Assembly (NCBI GenBank): GCA_002150815.3
Contig: NDFF03000391.1
Span: 28,964 to 92,963, forward strand
Direction: 5' to 3'
Length of the DNA: 64,000 nt
From: Grammothele lineata
Taxonomy: Eukaryota > Basidiomycota > Agaricomycetes > Polyporales > Polyporaceae
Positions 33,700-44,098 of this stretch are shown here, one piece after another. The notes beneath the pieces are model-generated. The model was not told where the DNA came from and made no database searches. It was given only the letters and a program-made list of their open reading frames with translations. Made by a program: the position numbers and the translations under genes. Numbering within the stretch: the stretch's first letter is position 1; each line of letters starts with the position of its first letter.

Positions 33700-34419
33700 C
33701 GCCTGAGTCGGGCTGTCTGGAATGTCTACGAAGCGTTCGGATTAGGATACAAGCTCCTTTGTTCCCGTTTCGTACGTGCACTGATGCCCTCGGAAAAAAC
33801 AACAATCTCCTGTTATGTTATCCCAGACAACATGTCAGTGCTTATTTCTCACGCGACGATGATGCCAATCCAAATACGTCCCACGCACTGTTGTGCCACC
33901 CCCCGGCCTTGCCACTGATGGGGAAAGCTGGATACCGCAGGGAGAGCGGTAGGCAACAGGATCCATGCGTATCGTGCTTAGCTTTGTTCGATGAGCACGA
34001 TAGCTGCCCTGAAAGCATTACTCGGAAACTACAACGACGACTGTTCGCGGAAGCCGTGGGGCTCATTTATATTCAGAGGTGCTCGCCGTTGACGATCTGG
34101 CGCCGCCTTCCATCTGCATTACCCCCACACGACCATGAACCCAGTTTACGACTTTTCCGTGAAGCTCATGGAGCTACAAGCTGCGTACCAGCTAGAACTA
34201 CGCTTTGCCACTTCCATGGGCAACGGGCAGTATGTCGGAATGAAGTACGTTGTTGCATATCCGCTGTTTTCTGCTTTCTCTGACTAGGGTCCGCATAGCG
34301 TGGAGCAGGTGAGACATACTCGCGAGGAGATGGCATACTTCGCTGGAGCTGCTCCTCTGGCTCGTCGACATATCTCTGACGTTGTGCACCCTCTCTTGTA
34401 GTTGTCCTGTGCAGTGAAC
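33700..34419. other. gap before F-box relic, possible 5' exon
   Basis: A short exon-like frame from the ATG at 34135 (MNPVYDFSVKLMELQAAYQL) is followed by a GTACGT donor and, 43 nt on, a CTGACTAG acceptor. I could not join it in frame to the F-box ORF. Otherwise nothing is seen. Confidence 0.3.
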
Positions 34420-35870
34420 ATGCTCTCCGAGATACTGAAGAATTTGGCGAAACGGATCCTCATTCTGTCGCCCATCCAGCGCCTGGATGAGACGCTCCAC
34501 GCAAGAATCTTTGGCGACGTTTTATCTTCATGGGATCAACCCTCCGACCTCAGGCCCTTTGACCCAAAGTACCCGAAATATACCGAAGCGCTGACGACGC
34601 TTGCTGCAGTATGCAAGTGCTGGAGGAATGTGATCTTGGGCACGCCAGAATTTTGGGCCAGGATCGACCATCTCCATCCTTCCCAGCTACTGGAGTTCCT
34701 AGCGCGATCTAAAAACGCCCCGCTGAAATTAGCCTTCAGTTTAGAGAGAGCAATGACTCGGAACTCCGGTCTGCACTCGACATCCGCGCTCTTCGGCGTT
34801 GTCTCTCACCGCCTTCGATCGCTCGACATTTCCTTCGGCAAGCTCGAAGATCCGGCGATCCTCACCACGTTCAGTGCTCGCCGGCTCGAATGCCTGATCG
34901 TTCGCCACAATCCCGTCGAAAAAGCCGGTCACTATCCATATGAGCCTGAGATCCCGAGGCAGACGTTGCTCCAAGACTGGACATTCTCCCTGCGCGCGCT
35001 CGCAATCACGTCCGCAATGTGGCTTCCTGCGAACCGCAACTTCCAAAACCTCACTTTCCTTTATCTCGATTTCCACAAGGCCTGGTCGATTGACACCCTG
35101 ACGCCCGACCTCTCCGATATCCTTGGCGTACTTTCTTGCACGCCGCGACTGTACTCCTTGATGCTGCAAGGTTGCAGAGAACCGGGCGGATTCTATAAAA
35201 GCGCAGTGACCCTCGACACGCCACGACTCCATCTCAATGGACTCAGAAGGGTGGTCTTCAACGGCACCGATTGGAATTTCTCGGTGGATCTGTTGTCGCA
35301 GATAGAGCCCTTACATCCGCTGGCCTACGTGTGTCTAAGCGAACTTTACAAAGGACCAGACATTGCGTGCTGCGCATCCCGACTTCAGGCCCCTCATCAT
35401 CAATGCCCGCGTACTCCGTCGCCTGATCATCGAGTTCCCGAACCCGAGATACATACACCCTTGTCAACAGCGTCGAAGGCCTCCATGATGCCCTATCAGA
35501 CGGCACGAGGTGCCCCAACCTCGAGGAGTTGTTCCTCTCCTTCGACACGCCCTCCCCCTCCGAGCTCGCCGACGTCGCGGACGTGTGCGCGGGCATGTTC
35601 CGCGAGCGTCGTGCCTCGGGCCGGGGCCGGGGCTTGTGGCAGCAGCGGGTCTCTCTTCTGGCGGTTCAGACGCGTCGTATGCCGACGTTGCGTCGCGACG
35701 AGACGGGGTTTGTTCCTCAGATCCTCGAGCGCGCGCACGAGCTGTTCCAGCCCAGGAATATGTCGGTAGAGAAGGTCGTGCTTCTGCCGGCGGACTTCGA
35801 CATGGATGAGGTGATGGGATGGGTCTCAGTGCGAGAGGCGCAGCGATTGATGTCGACAGAGGGATATTGA
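34420..35870 (+). pseudogene. F-box protein gene with two frame changes
   Basis: Starts MLSEILKNLAKRILILSPIQ and carries an F-box-like block (LSPIQRLDETLHARIFGDVL) and LAAVCKCWRNVILGTPEFWA, typical of Agaricomycete F-box proteins, then leucine-rich repeats. Frame 1 is good to about 35360. The sequence then continues sensibly only one base over (LRAAHPDFRPLIINARVLRR, about 35365-35460) and after another shift (NSVEGLHDALSDGTRCPNLE.. to the stop at 35868-35870, ending MSTEGY). No intron explains either shift; each fits one extra base. So this is a recently broken gene or a stretch with two sequence errors. As read, frame 1 would end in a nonsense Arg/Ser-rich tail. Confidence 0.65.
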
Positions 35871-35934
35871 GAAGGGATGTAGGTCGTCGGTCTCCGCAAT
35901 CGGGCGTGCTTCATGTGTGTATTGGACATTAGTG

Positions 35935-37950
35935 TGCGGTGCCGAGCCCTGCGCGCCCCGTCGCGCTGGTGCAATGAGTGCGGTACTCAGCCTCGCCCGC
36001 CATGTTCGAGTGCTCGCTATGCCCGAGCACCTCTGCTGCCGTCGTGGGCTGTGTTGACTCTTGAGGGATACGTGTGATCGCGTCTTAGCGTCCGATCCTG
36101 CTGTACGCCAAAGCCCCTGCCGAGTCCTAGCGCACCTATACCCGCGTACTGCTATGTTGAGGAAGACACAACGAGCAGTCAAACAGTCAAACAAGCGTAA
36201 AGCGAGCTGGCTCTGAACGTCAGCAAAACCAACCCCTCGTAGACGAGAACTAAGCACTAAGCACTAAGCATATCAAGTAGTACAGATTACCGCGCCCCGA
36301 CCCCCACTTTGAGGTCGGTGCTGGGAGCGGCGGGTGGTAGAACGTAGTACGCGTGAACAGTCCGAAGAATAAGGTATGGGCATCGTGAGCTATCCGGTAG
36401 ACGTAGCAGACGCGGTAGACACGGACAGCAGAGCAGGGCGTGGGGGCGTCCGCGTCGCGCGGCGACGAGGCGGCCGGAGAGACAAGCCAGTAGGTCAGGG
36501 ACGGCGGAGGGACGCAGCGGCTAGGAAGACTAAAGAAAGCAAAGCGCACGAAACGGACACTCGAACAAACGTATCGGAAACACAGCCACAAAAATCTCAA
36601 CGCGCCCCCAAGAACAAGTGAAAACGGAGGGGCAGCGCTACACCTTACACCTGCAAAAAGTCTGTCCGCATCGAGTCCGCGTCGCTCCTCGGCCCACCGC
36701 CCCTCCGCGTCGTCGCCCACGCGATCGGAGACGCGCTCATGAGCGTGCGCGTCGTCGTCCCCGGGGTCGTGCTCGTCGCAGCCGTGCGTGGGGAGCCCGG
36801 CACCGACGGCGCAGAACCCGAGGCCGAGTTCGGTGCGGGGTGGTACACGGGCGAGGGCGCGTACGCGGCGTCGAAAGACATGCCGAGCCCGAGCGCGCGC
36901 GGATCCGAGACGAGCGCGGAGGACATGCTCGTTACTTGGGAGTAGGTGCTCCCCGCGCCCGGGACGAGGGGCGCGCCGTTGGAGGCGTGCGAGGGCGAAC
37001 GGGCGCGGGAGGCTGGAGAGAAGAGGCTTGAGAGGAGCCCTCCGCCACCGTTGCCGTTAGGAGGGTCGTTGGGATTGCGAGGTAGCGCGGAGACGGCAGA
37101 GCCCTTGGTGGAGGGCGGGTAGAAGCCGGGTGCGGGGCTGGGGTTGACCGAGGACTGGCCGTAGCGGAAGGCGCGCTCGCGGGACCGACGGCGTTCGTGT
37201 ATGCGGCGGAGGACGAAGTAGATGGCGGCGAGGAGGAGTAGGACGCCAATGAGGGCACCGAAGAGGACGGCGAGGATAGTCGAAATATTGGACGACTTGG
37301 TCGTGGAGGCGTTCCCGGCCGCGGAGCCGGACGGTCTGGGGGACGCACGTGAGCCCGACGAATGAAAACAAGTCGAAAATGGACATACGAGAGCGATGCA
37401 CCCGACGTCGAGCTCGACGCGGCCGCGGTCGACCTGAGAAACACAAAAACGGTCAGCCTCAGCTCCCTACGTGGTTCCATCCTCGGGACCGAAGAGTGAC
37501 GAGAACAGCGGCGCCACGCATACGAGGTGGCGCGCGCCTGACGCAAGCTTCTCCGAAATCGAAGAGAGCCTGCACAATCGTTGCAGAACGCGTCACCTCC
37601 ATCAAACAAGATCGAAGCCCCAGCTCGTGATCCACCAGGCGGAGCAGTGTAAGTACTGAATGAGAGCGGGGGCGGCGGCCGTCGGCATCACCTCTCTCTG
37701 TTAGAGTTTCTCGACGCCTGGCCGCTATCCTCTCCAAGAGCGTGCTGCTCTCCCAGAGTGCCGCGCGGGGGCGAACGTAGCGAATGCACAAGGGACAAAA
37801 CGAGGACGTACTCTGTGACCCATGGCGCGGACGACGTCGCCGTGCCTATCGCGGATGCAGTGCCGCTGTGAACCAGACACGCGGGGTAAGTTCAGCACCT
37901 CACTCCTGCGCGACGAAGAGGGAGGAGGTACGCACATTCCGGATGTAAAA
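35935..37950. repeat. segmental duplication, copy C of X region
   Basis: Partner of 28995-30690. The similarity starts within GTGCGGTGCCGAGC and extends through the X gene's 3' flank and coding region. Confidence 0.75.
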
Positions 37951-38436
37951 GTGATATAGTCGATGTCGAACCACTTACCTGCGATGTCGTTCCCGGAGAG
38001 CACCGCGGTGACTTTGACGAGGTGCTGTGCGGTCTCGTTGGTCGAGAATGTGTGCGCGAACAGTTCTTGCCGGAACGCCGTCGTGTCTGCCGCTGCGTCC
38101 AGCTGTACGACGGTGTTGTCGAACTGTACTAGGAACTGGGACTGCGCGCGCGTACACTCAGTACCCAGCCACCGCACTCGAGGGAAGGGAATATGGCAGA
38201 GGGAAGGGGGTATATGCGCAAAACGAGGAAAGACGTACATGTCCCGGCCCCTTAGACCCATACAGCGCAAACGCCATGCCCTGGAACTGCACCGACACCG
38301 ACGCCTCGTCTGCCGTCGCGACATGGTACGTCCTTTGGAAGAACTCGTCCAGGTCCGGGTCGTCCGCGGGCTGCACCGCCCACCCGGACGCGCTGTACGC
38401 AAAGGACGGGTCCGAGTCGTCGACCGTGAAGTTCAT
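36645..38436 (-). CDS. single-pass membrane protein X, intact copy
   Basis: Five exons: 38239-38436, 37936-38135, 37812-37865, 37389-37433 and 36645-37335; introns of 103, 69, 378 and 52 nt; 1188 nt, 395 aa. Residues 1-140 form an ectodomain of the galactose-binding-like type common in Agaricomycetes: MNFTVDDSDPSFAYSASGWA, QFQGMAFALYGSKGPGH, KWFDIDYITFTSG. A Ser/Thr/Ala stalk follows (STAAASSSTSGASLSPSGSA), then one membrane span at about 186-208 (ISTILAVLFGALIGVLLLLA) with a basic stop-transfer RRIHERRRSRER, and a Ser/Pro-rich cytoplasmic tail. No classical signal peptide is seen; similar proteins of this type also start directly with the TVDD strand. Possibly a surface sensor or glycan-binding protein (inference). 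Fragments of two other copies lie at 16120 and 29357. The 378-nt intron is long for this genome. Confidence 0.75.
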
Positions 38437-41400
38437 CTAGCTGCGTCTTGCCTTGCTCCGGTGAGGGGGCGACGTCAGGCGTTCGTGAGGTGGGCGGGTA
38501 TATGCGTCAGAGAGGCGCGAGCTGGAACCGAGGAAGCAAGGGAGGGGTGATTGCGGTTGATGCGCGCGAGATGGATGGGATGGGGGAGGGCTCAGGAGGA
38601 CTGTTGGCTCGCAAGCGGCGCGAGAGAGATGCGCATCGAGCCGCGCGGGCGGGTAAGGTACGTAAAGACGGTCGGGCGCGTTGGGGCGGTAAGGAGCGGA
38701 CTCTGCTCGACGGCGAGAGCGAGAGGGGGAGGAGGCGAGGGGAGAGCGCAAGGAGCGTCGGGCGCACTGCGAGGGCTGGGATCCGGAGACGAGGACATGC
38801 GAGCGCTGGGCTGGGCGGGTGCGTCGAGCCCGAGTGTGTCGAGTGGCCAGGGACGGGTGCGCTGGGGTCAGAGAGTCACAGGATGCGGACAGACCCATCA
38901 TCCCGCCGCCGTATCTCTGATCGCCCTCGCTCTTCCCACCACCCCCGCCCTCGCCTCGGTGCGGCCCGCCTTCGCCTTTTTCAGGGGCGTGTCGCGAGCG
39001 TTATTCCCCAAGAGCTTGCAGTGTTGTCGTTGGAGGGTTCGAGCGGGGAATACAACACCTCCCGCGTTCGGCACGTTCCTTCGAGCTCCAGCAGTCAACA
39101 TCGTCCCAAGATGGACGTGAGCGTGGGCGTGGGCACGAGCGTGGTCCGGGTACCTGAGCAGAGCGCAGAGTGTGGCAGAATGTGGCACTGGCAAGATGCG
39201 CATCGGCGTGCACGCGCGCACGCGCTGGGTCCCCGGCCGTGGCGGGCGCCTGTTCCACGAGGGCGGTCTGGCGGGTGGGCGGCGCGGGTGATGGATCTGC
39301 CCCTTCCAGACTGGGCCGGCTTCTGCGACGGAACCTGATCCGCCCCCGCCCGCCCGCACGTCCTCTTTCTGCGCCCTCCAATTCCAAACACGACGCCTCA
39401 GACGCCAAACGCGTCGGGGCGGCGCGCGCGCCACCGCCGTCCCTCCACCAGCTCGCTAGCGGCCCCCACCGTCGGCGGGCGACATCGCCGGACGACGGGT
39501 CAGTACGCACAGGACACTGGGATAGATAGATTCGTTCAAACGCGAGGGGGAAGATGGGTGTGGAAGTCTGGAAGATTGCAGAATACGCCGAGCGCTACCT
39601 GATAGAAGAGACAGACGCGCCCACCGACGTTCTCCCGCGAGTAAGCCTGAGGCCCGCCGCAGCGCCCGCCCGCCCGCCCCCGGTGGGCGCGGTTTTCCGT
39701 CACCTCTGCTCGTGAGTCGCGCCCCACCGACGAGCGCAATCGCCGTTGTCGTATGTCCGAGTGAACCGTCGACCCCGCTCCGCCGTCTGCGGCACCGAAA
39801 TATTTTAGGAGGACTACCAAACACCAACGACCGTCGCAGGTCGCGACGCGGCCCCCACCGGGCAAATTGACCCCAAGCACAACGTGCACGCGACCGTGGC
39901 GCAGTACTTCTGTCCCGCCCCCCGCTTATACAGAAGTAACAAACTTGAACGCTGTCCCCGCCGTGGGCTCTACTTAGTAGTTGCCGGCACGCACCGCGGG
40001 GCGCGCGGCGCGGGGGAGCGCACCTCCCGACGCACGCCCGAGCTCCGGCTCCTCTTTTATGTGCGCCGTGCGACGCTCACTCCTCGTCCCCGTCGACGTC
40101 GACGCCATGCTTACAACAAGTTACGTCGAGAGTGGGGCCGGCGCACCGTTCCCCCCGGGCCCGGACGTACGTACGTACGGCGCCGAGTGTTCGGTGCTCG
40201 CGACGACGAGCTCGCGTCGCTCAAAATGCTGCGCAACGCCCGCCGACATACTCAAATACTGTAGATAGTGACTGCGCCAAGGCGGCGCGCGACCCGAACT
40301 TGAGGGCGACAACGACGACGAAGACGACGGCGGCGGAGTATGAGCGTTCGCGATAGCAACGGTTTATAGTCACTAGGGAACGACGGCGGAGCCGGAGCCC
40401 CGGACGTCACGGACACGCGTCGCTGGACTTGAAGTTGAAGTCGTTGCTGAGCGCGACGACGCCGACGTCGACGGAGAGCGAGAGCCCGTCTGAGTTGCGG
40501 CTGCGGACTGGGCGGATGTGTGCACGTAGATAGAGGTCGTCTTCGGACTTGCGGCTGCGGTGGACGGTAAGAAGAGCCAAAGTAGAGCGCACGCACGCGC
40601 GCGACGAGAACGACTCGAAAGCTCTCGAGAGCGGCACCGCCGTGTCCGTCTAACTCACCGTCGCACTCCATCGCACACACACACGCACGCAGAAGATAGA
40701 AAGCAAAAGATAAAAAGACTAGTAATAATGGGAGGAGTCTGGAGAGAGTTACACGCGGGCACCCGACGGCGTTTTGGCGCTACGACTAGACCGAACTTAC
40801 AACCTTTTGTCTGTGTCTGGGACGAGGACGAGAAGCGGAGAACGTATGCGTACGAACGAAGGAGCGGCGACGCGAGTGCGAACGAATGGACGAGTCCGGG
40901 CGGGCGAACGAGCAGCGAGCGTGGTTCGAGGTTCGAGGTTCGATTAGGAGACGAGGCGAGACGAGAGCGAATAACAGTATGTAAAAACACAGTCCGACGG
41001 CGGCGGTGGCGAGGCGATAGCCTACACGCGAGCGCGCGGTCGAGTCGAAGGGGGTACTGGTACTGAGCGGTCCGGGGCGAAGGCGGCGTAGTTCGAGCAT
41101 TAAGAACGGGCGTGCGTACACAAGGCGAGCGTATGGTATGATCGAGCGGCGCGGTGATATACGGTACTTATATACTTGTAAATCAACTTACGAGACGTGG
41201 CGCGAGACGGGACGGGACGGAACGAGACGGGGCAGAGACGAGACGGGAGACGGAGACGGGGCACGGGACGGGAGACAACAGGTGAGAGACGAGGAAGGGG
41301 GGAAGTTCGCGGAAAGGAGGAAGAGGGTACATACACGACAAGAGTCCACCAAAGAGAAACAGTCCGCCAAAGGTAGACGAGCGGCGTGCTCGCCCTCCCC

Positions 41401-41516
41401 CAGCAGCCGAGAGCAGGGCAGGCTACGACGACGAGGCGCGGGCGGAGGGGAGCAAGGAACGAGAGGGCGGTCGACGCGCGAGCGCGACGACGCGGACGCC
41501 GAGCGGCGCGCGCCGC
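38437..41516. other. intergenic: X promoter side and TF 3' flank
   Basis: 38437-38900 is the upstream region of X and has a diverged copy at 30690-30960. 39000-41500 is GC-rich with accidental open frames; nothing recognisable. Confidence 0.45.
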
Positions 41517-44098
41517 CTACGCCCTCATTCCAACGGCGATTCGTACTTGATCATTCCCGCGGGCGTCCCCTCCAGCCCCTCCAGCACCCCCAACTCCAGG
41601 GGATCCCGGCCCGCGCCGTCCACCAGGAGGTGATGATGCGGGGGATACCCCCCGTCCACTACCGAAATCCCCTGCGGACCCAGGTGAGCCTGCAGCGGAT
41701 GCATGCCCGCCGGGAGACCCGCCACCATGTGCGCCGAATGCACGGGGAGATGCGACTGGCGAGGGTGTAAAGGATGGCGAGCGTGCGCCACCCCATCCCC
41801 CGGCGGAGGCGCCTGCTGCTGCTGCTGAGCCTGGGGGAAATACGCGTTGCTGCCCGGCGGCGCCGAATGAGGGCTGCCCGACGGCGGACGACCCCCATAC
41901 GCCTCCGCCACGCGCCTCATGTACTCCTCCTCCTCCGAATTGCGCCGCTGCGCCTGCTGCCGCGCCGTCTCCTCGCGCGCCGCCTGCGCCTGCTGCTGCT
42001 GGAGCCGCTGCTGAAGCTGCGCCTGTTGCTGACGGTGGAGCTCGAGAGAATAGTGATAGGCTGCCGCCTGCTGCTGAGGATCCTGCGGCTGCTGTTGCTG
42101 CGAGAGCGCCTGAGGCGGCGGGGGCGGCTGCTGACGGTGGGGGGCTGAGGCTGGGCCGATCGACGAGTGCGAGCTGCGCTGCTGAAGTGACGAGTCCGGA
42201 CGATGTGGTGGGCCGCGAGAGGCCGCCTGTTGACGGACCGCCGCCTGCTGCTGATAGTGGAACAAATGCTCGAGCTGCTCCTGCATCTGCTGGTGGGTCG
42301 TTGCAGAGCTCCATGACCGAGAGCCGTCGAGACTGGGGACGAGAGTCGGACCCATACTCATACTCGCCGGCGCTGCTAACTGGGCGGCCAGCATCTCCGC
42401 CGAGCCGTTCGCCGCGCTCGCGGGGACCATCATCGTCGTCGGATCCAGAGAACGGTCGCTTGCGAGGGTTCGCGCCATATGCGGGTTCGGCGGTGTACGA
42501 CGCTGCGGCGGAGGACCCGCCGCCGGTGGCGGGTGCGTGGAAGGAAAATGGTGAGTCGTATCCGCCGGGAGATGTCGGCTCGTCCGCTCCTCCTGCTGCC
42601 TCCTCGCTGCTGCCTCCATAGCCGCTGCCGAGGCGTCGTATGGGTTCGAGCCCGCCGCCGAGGCGTCCTGGATGTCCGACGGCAAACCGTAGGGATAGTT
42701 CGGGGCCCCGAGGCGCGCCCAGGCCTGATACTGCTCCAAATCCTGAAGGGAGAGCGCCTGAGCCTGCGGAGCCAGGTGGGTAGTAGTATGAGGCGGGAGC
42801 TGTCCCCGGGCGAGTAGCTGTTGAGGGTCGGCGTCCGCCATAGGCTGAGGGGGTTGGAAGAGGTAGTACTGCTGAGTGTGTGAGGGGTTGCTGTTGGCCC
42901 CCGGCGGGGAGCGACGCAAGGGGTGCTGGAGGGGGTGGGATGGTGCGCCCTGCGGGAGGGATGGATGAGGCGACGACTGCGCTGAGGGGTGGGAGGGATC
43001 GAGCGGGGTCTGCTGCTGCTGCTGCTGCTGATGGAGTGCCGCTGCTAGATCCTGGGCGAGGGGCGGATGGGAGATCGGGGACACTGAAGTTGAATGAGGG
43101 GGCGGAGGGGACGAGAAAGGACTGGCTCGGGTGGTGCCCGAGCTGTTGCTGGTAGAGAGGGGCGGCGGCGGCGGCGGAAGATGAAGCGGATGCTGAGGGG
43201 GCACGAAAGGACTGGCCGGGGTCACGAAAGGAATGACTGTTGGGCGGACGGGCGGCGGCGTCGGCAGACTGAACATGCCATGCACTACTCCCTGTGGCAT
43301 GAAAAAGCGCGTTCGCGCCCTCGTAGCCGGTCGAGGTGCCGGGGCGGGCGACCATGGAGAGGACGGGGTGCGCGGGGTCCTCCTGCTTGACGGCCATAAT
43401 GGCGCCGTTGAGGACGGGGGCGTTGGTGGGGGAACCGGCGGCCTGGGCGCGTTTGCCCCGCGCGCCGCTGCCCTTGGAGGCGGCGGTCATGTTGGCGTGG
43501 AGAGTGGTGAGCTCCTGCATCATGCGCTCGTTCTGCTCCTGCTTGTCGGCGTGGACGGTCTGAGCGTGCTGGCGGAGGTTGTCGAGGCGAGAGAACTGCT
43601 TCGAGCAGTGGCAGGTGAAGGGACGCTCGCCGGTATGCTTCCTGGAAGGTAACGGCGGCGGATGAGCGACCGTGCGCGAAGGGGAAAAGGGGGGAGGAAG
43701 GGAGAGAGGGGCGGGGGCGGCGACGCGCGATAGGACGCGACGCGTCGTCGTCGGCGACGATGTTGGGCGGGGTGTCGAGGGCGTCGAGGGAGCGGGCGGG
43801 GGCGAAGGACGTACCTGATGTGCCTGGCGAGGTGCTCGCTCCTGGAAAAGACCATCCTGCACTCGCCGTAGCCTCTGCACTGGAAGGTCTTGGCCGGGGC
43901 GGGGCGATAGCGGGCCTTGCCGACGCCTGAGCTGGCTGCAGCGGCGGCGCGGGGGTCTTGTTGTGGGGGGGAGAAGGGCTGGTGGGCGACGACGGCGGCC
44001 ATGGTGGCGGCGGGAGCGTCGGGGACGGGGCTGGGCACGGCGGGGACGGGCGCAGGGGGAGAGGGGGACGGCGAGTGCGGGGACTTTTGGCTGTCCAT
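41517..44098 (-). CDS. C2H2 zinc-finger transcription factor
   Basis: Nuclear DNA-binding regulator. Exon 1 is 43815-44098 and exon 2 starts at 43641 (173-nt intron), joining the finger pair [20 protein letters not shown] / [12 protein letters not shown] / [20 protein letters not shown]. The first finger has an unusual C-x5-C and the second a C-x-C spacing. The pattern resembles the Com2/Usv1/Rgm1-like fungal regulators. The rest is low-complexity, with [14 protein letters not shown] and [11 protein letters not shown]. Straight reading gives 802 aa ending VRIAVGMRA (stop 41517-41519). A second frame, open from about 43300 to 41525 with Gln-rich runs and ending [15 protein letters not shown], looks more protein-like downstream of about 42100. 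So the true C-terminus may switch frame through an intron or a sequence indel. Start at 44098 is the first ATG of the frame. Confidence 0.75.

Noticed and set aside
34135..34308. 5' exons for the F-box relic
   Set aside because: Splice sites look possible but no combination joins the main ORF in frame.
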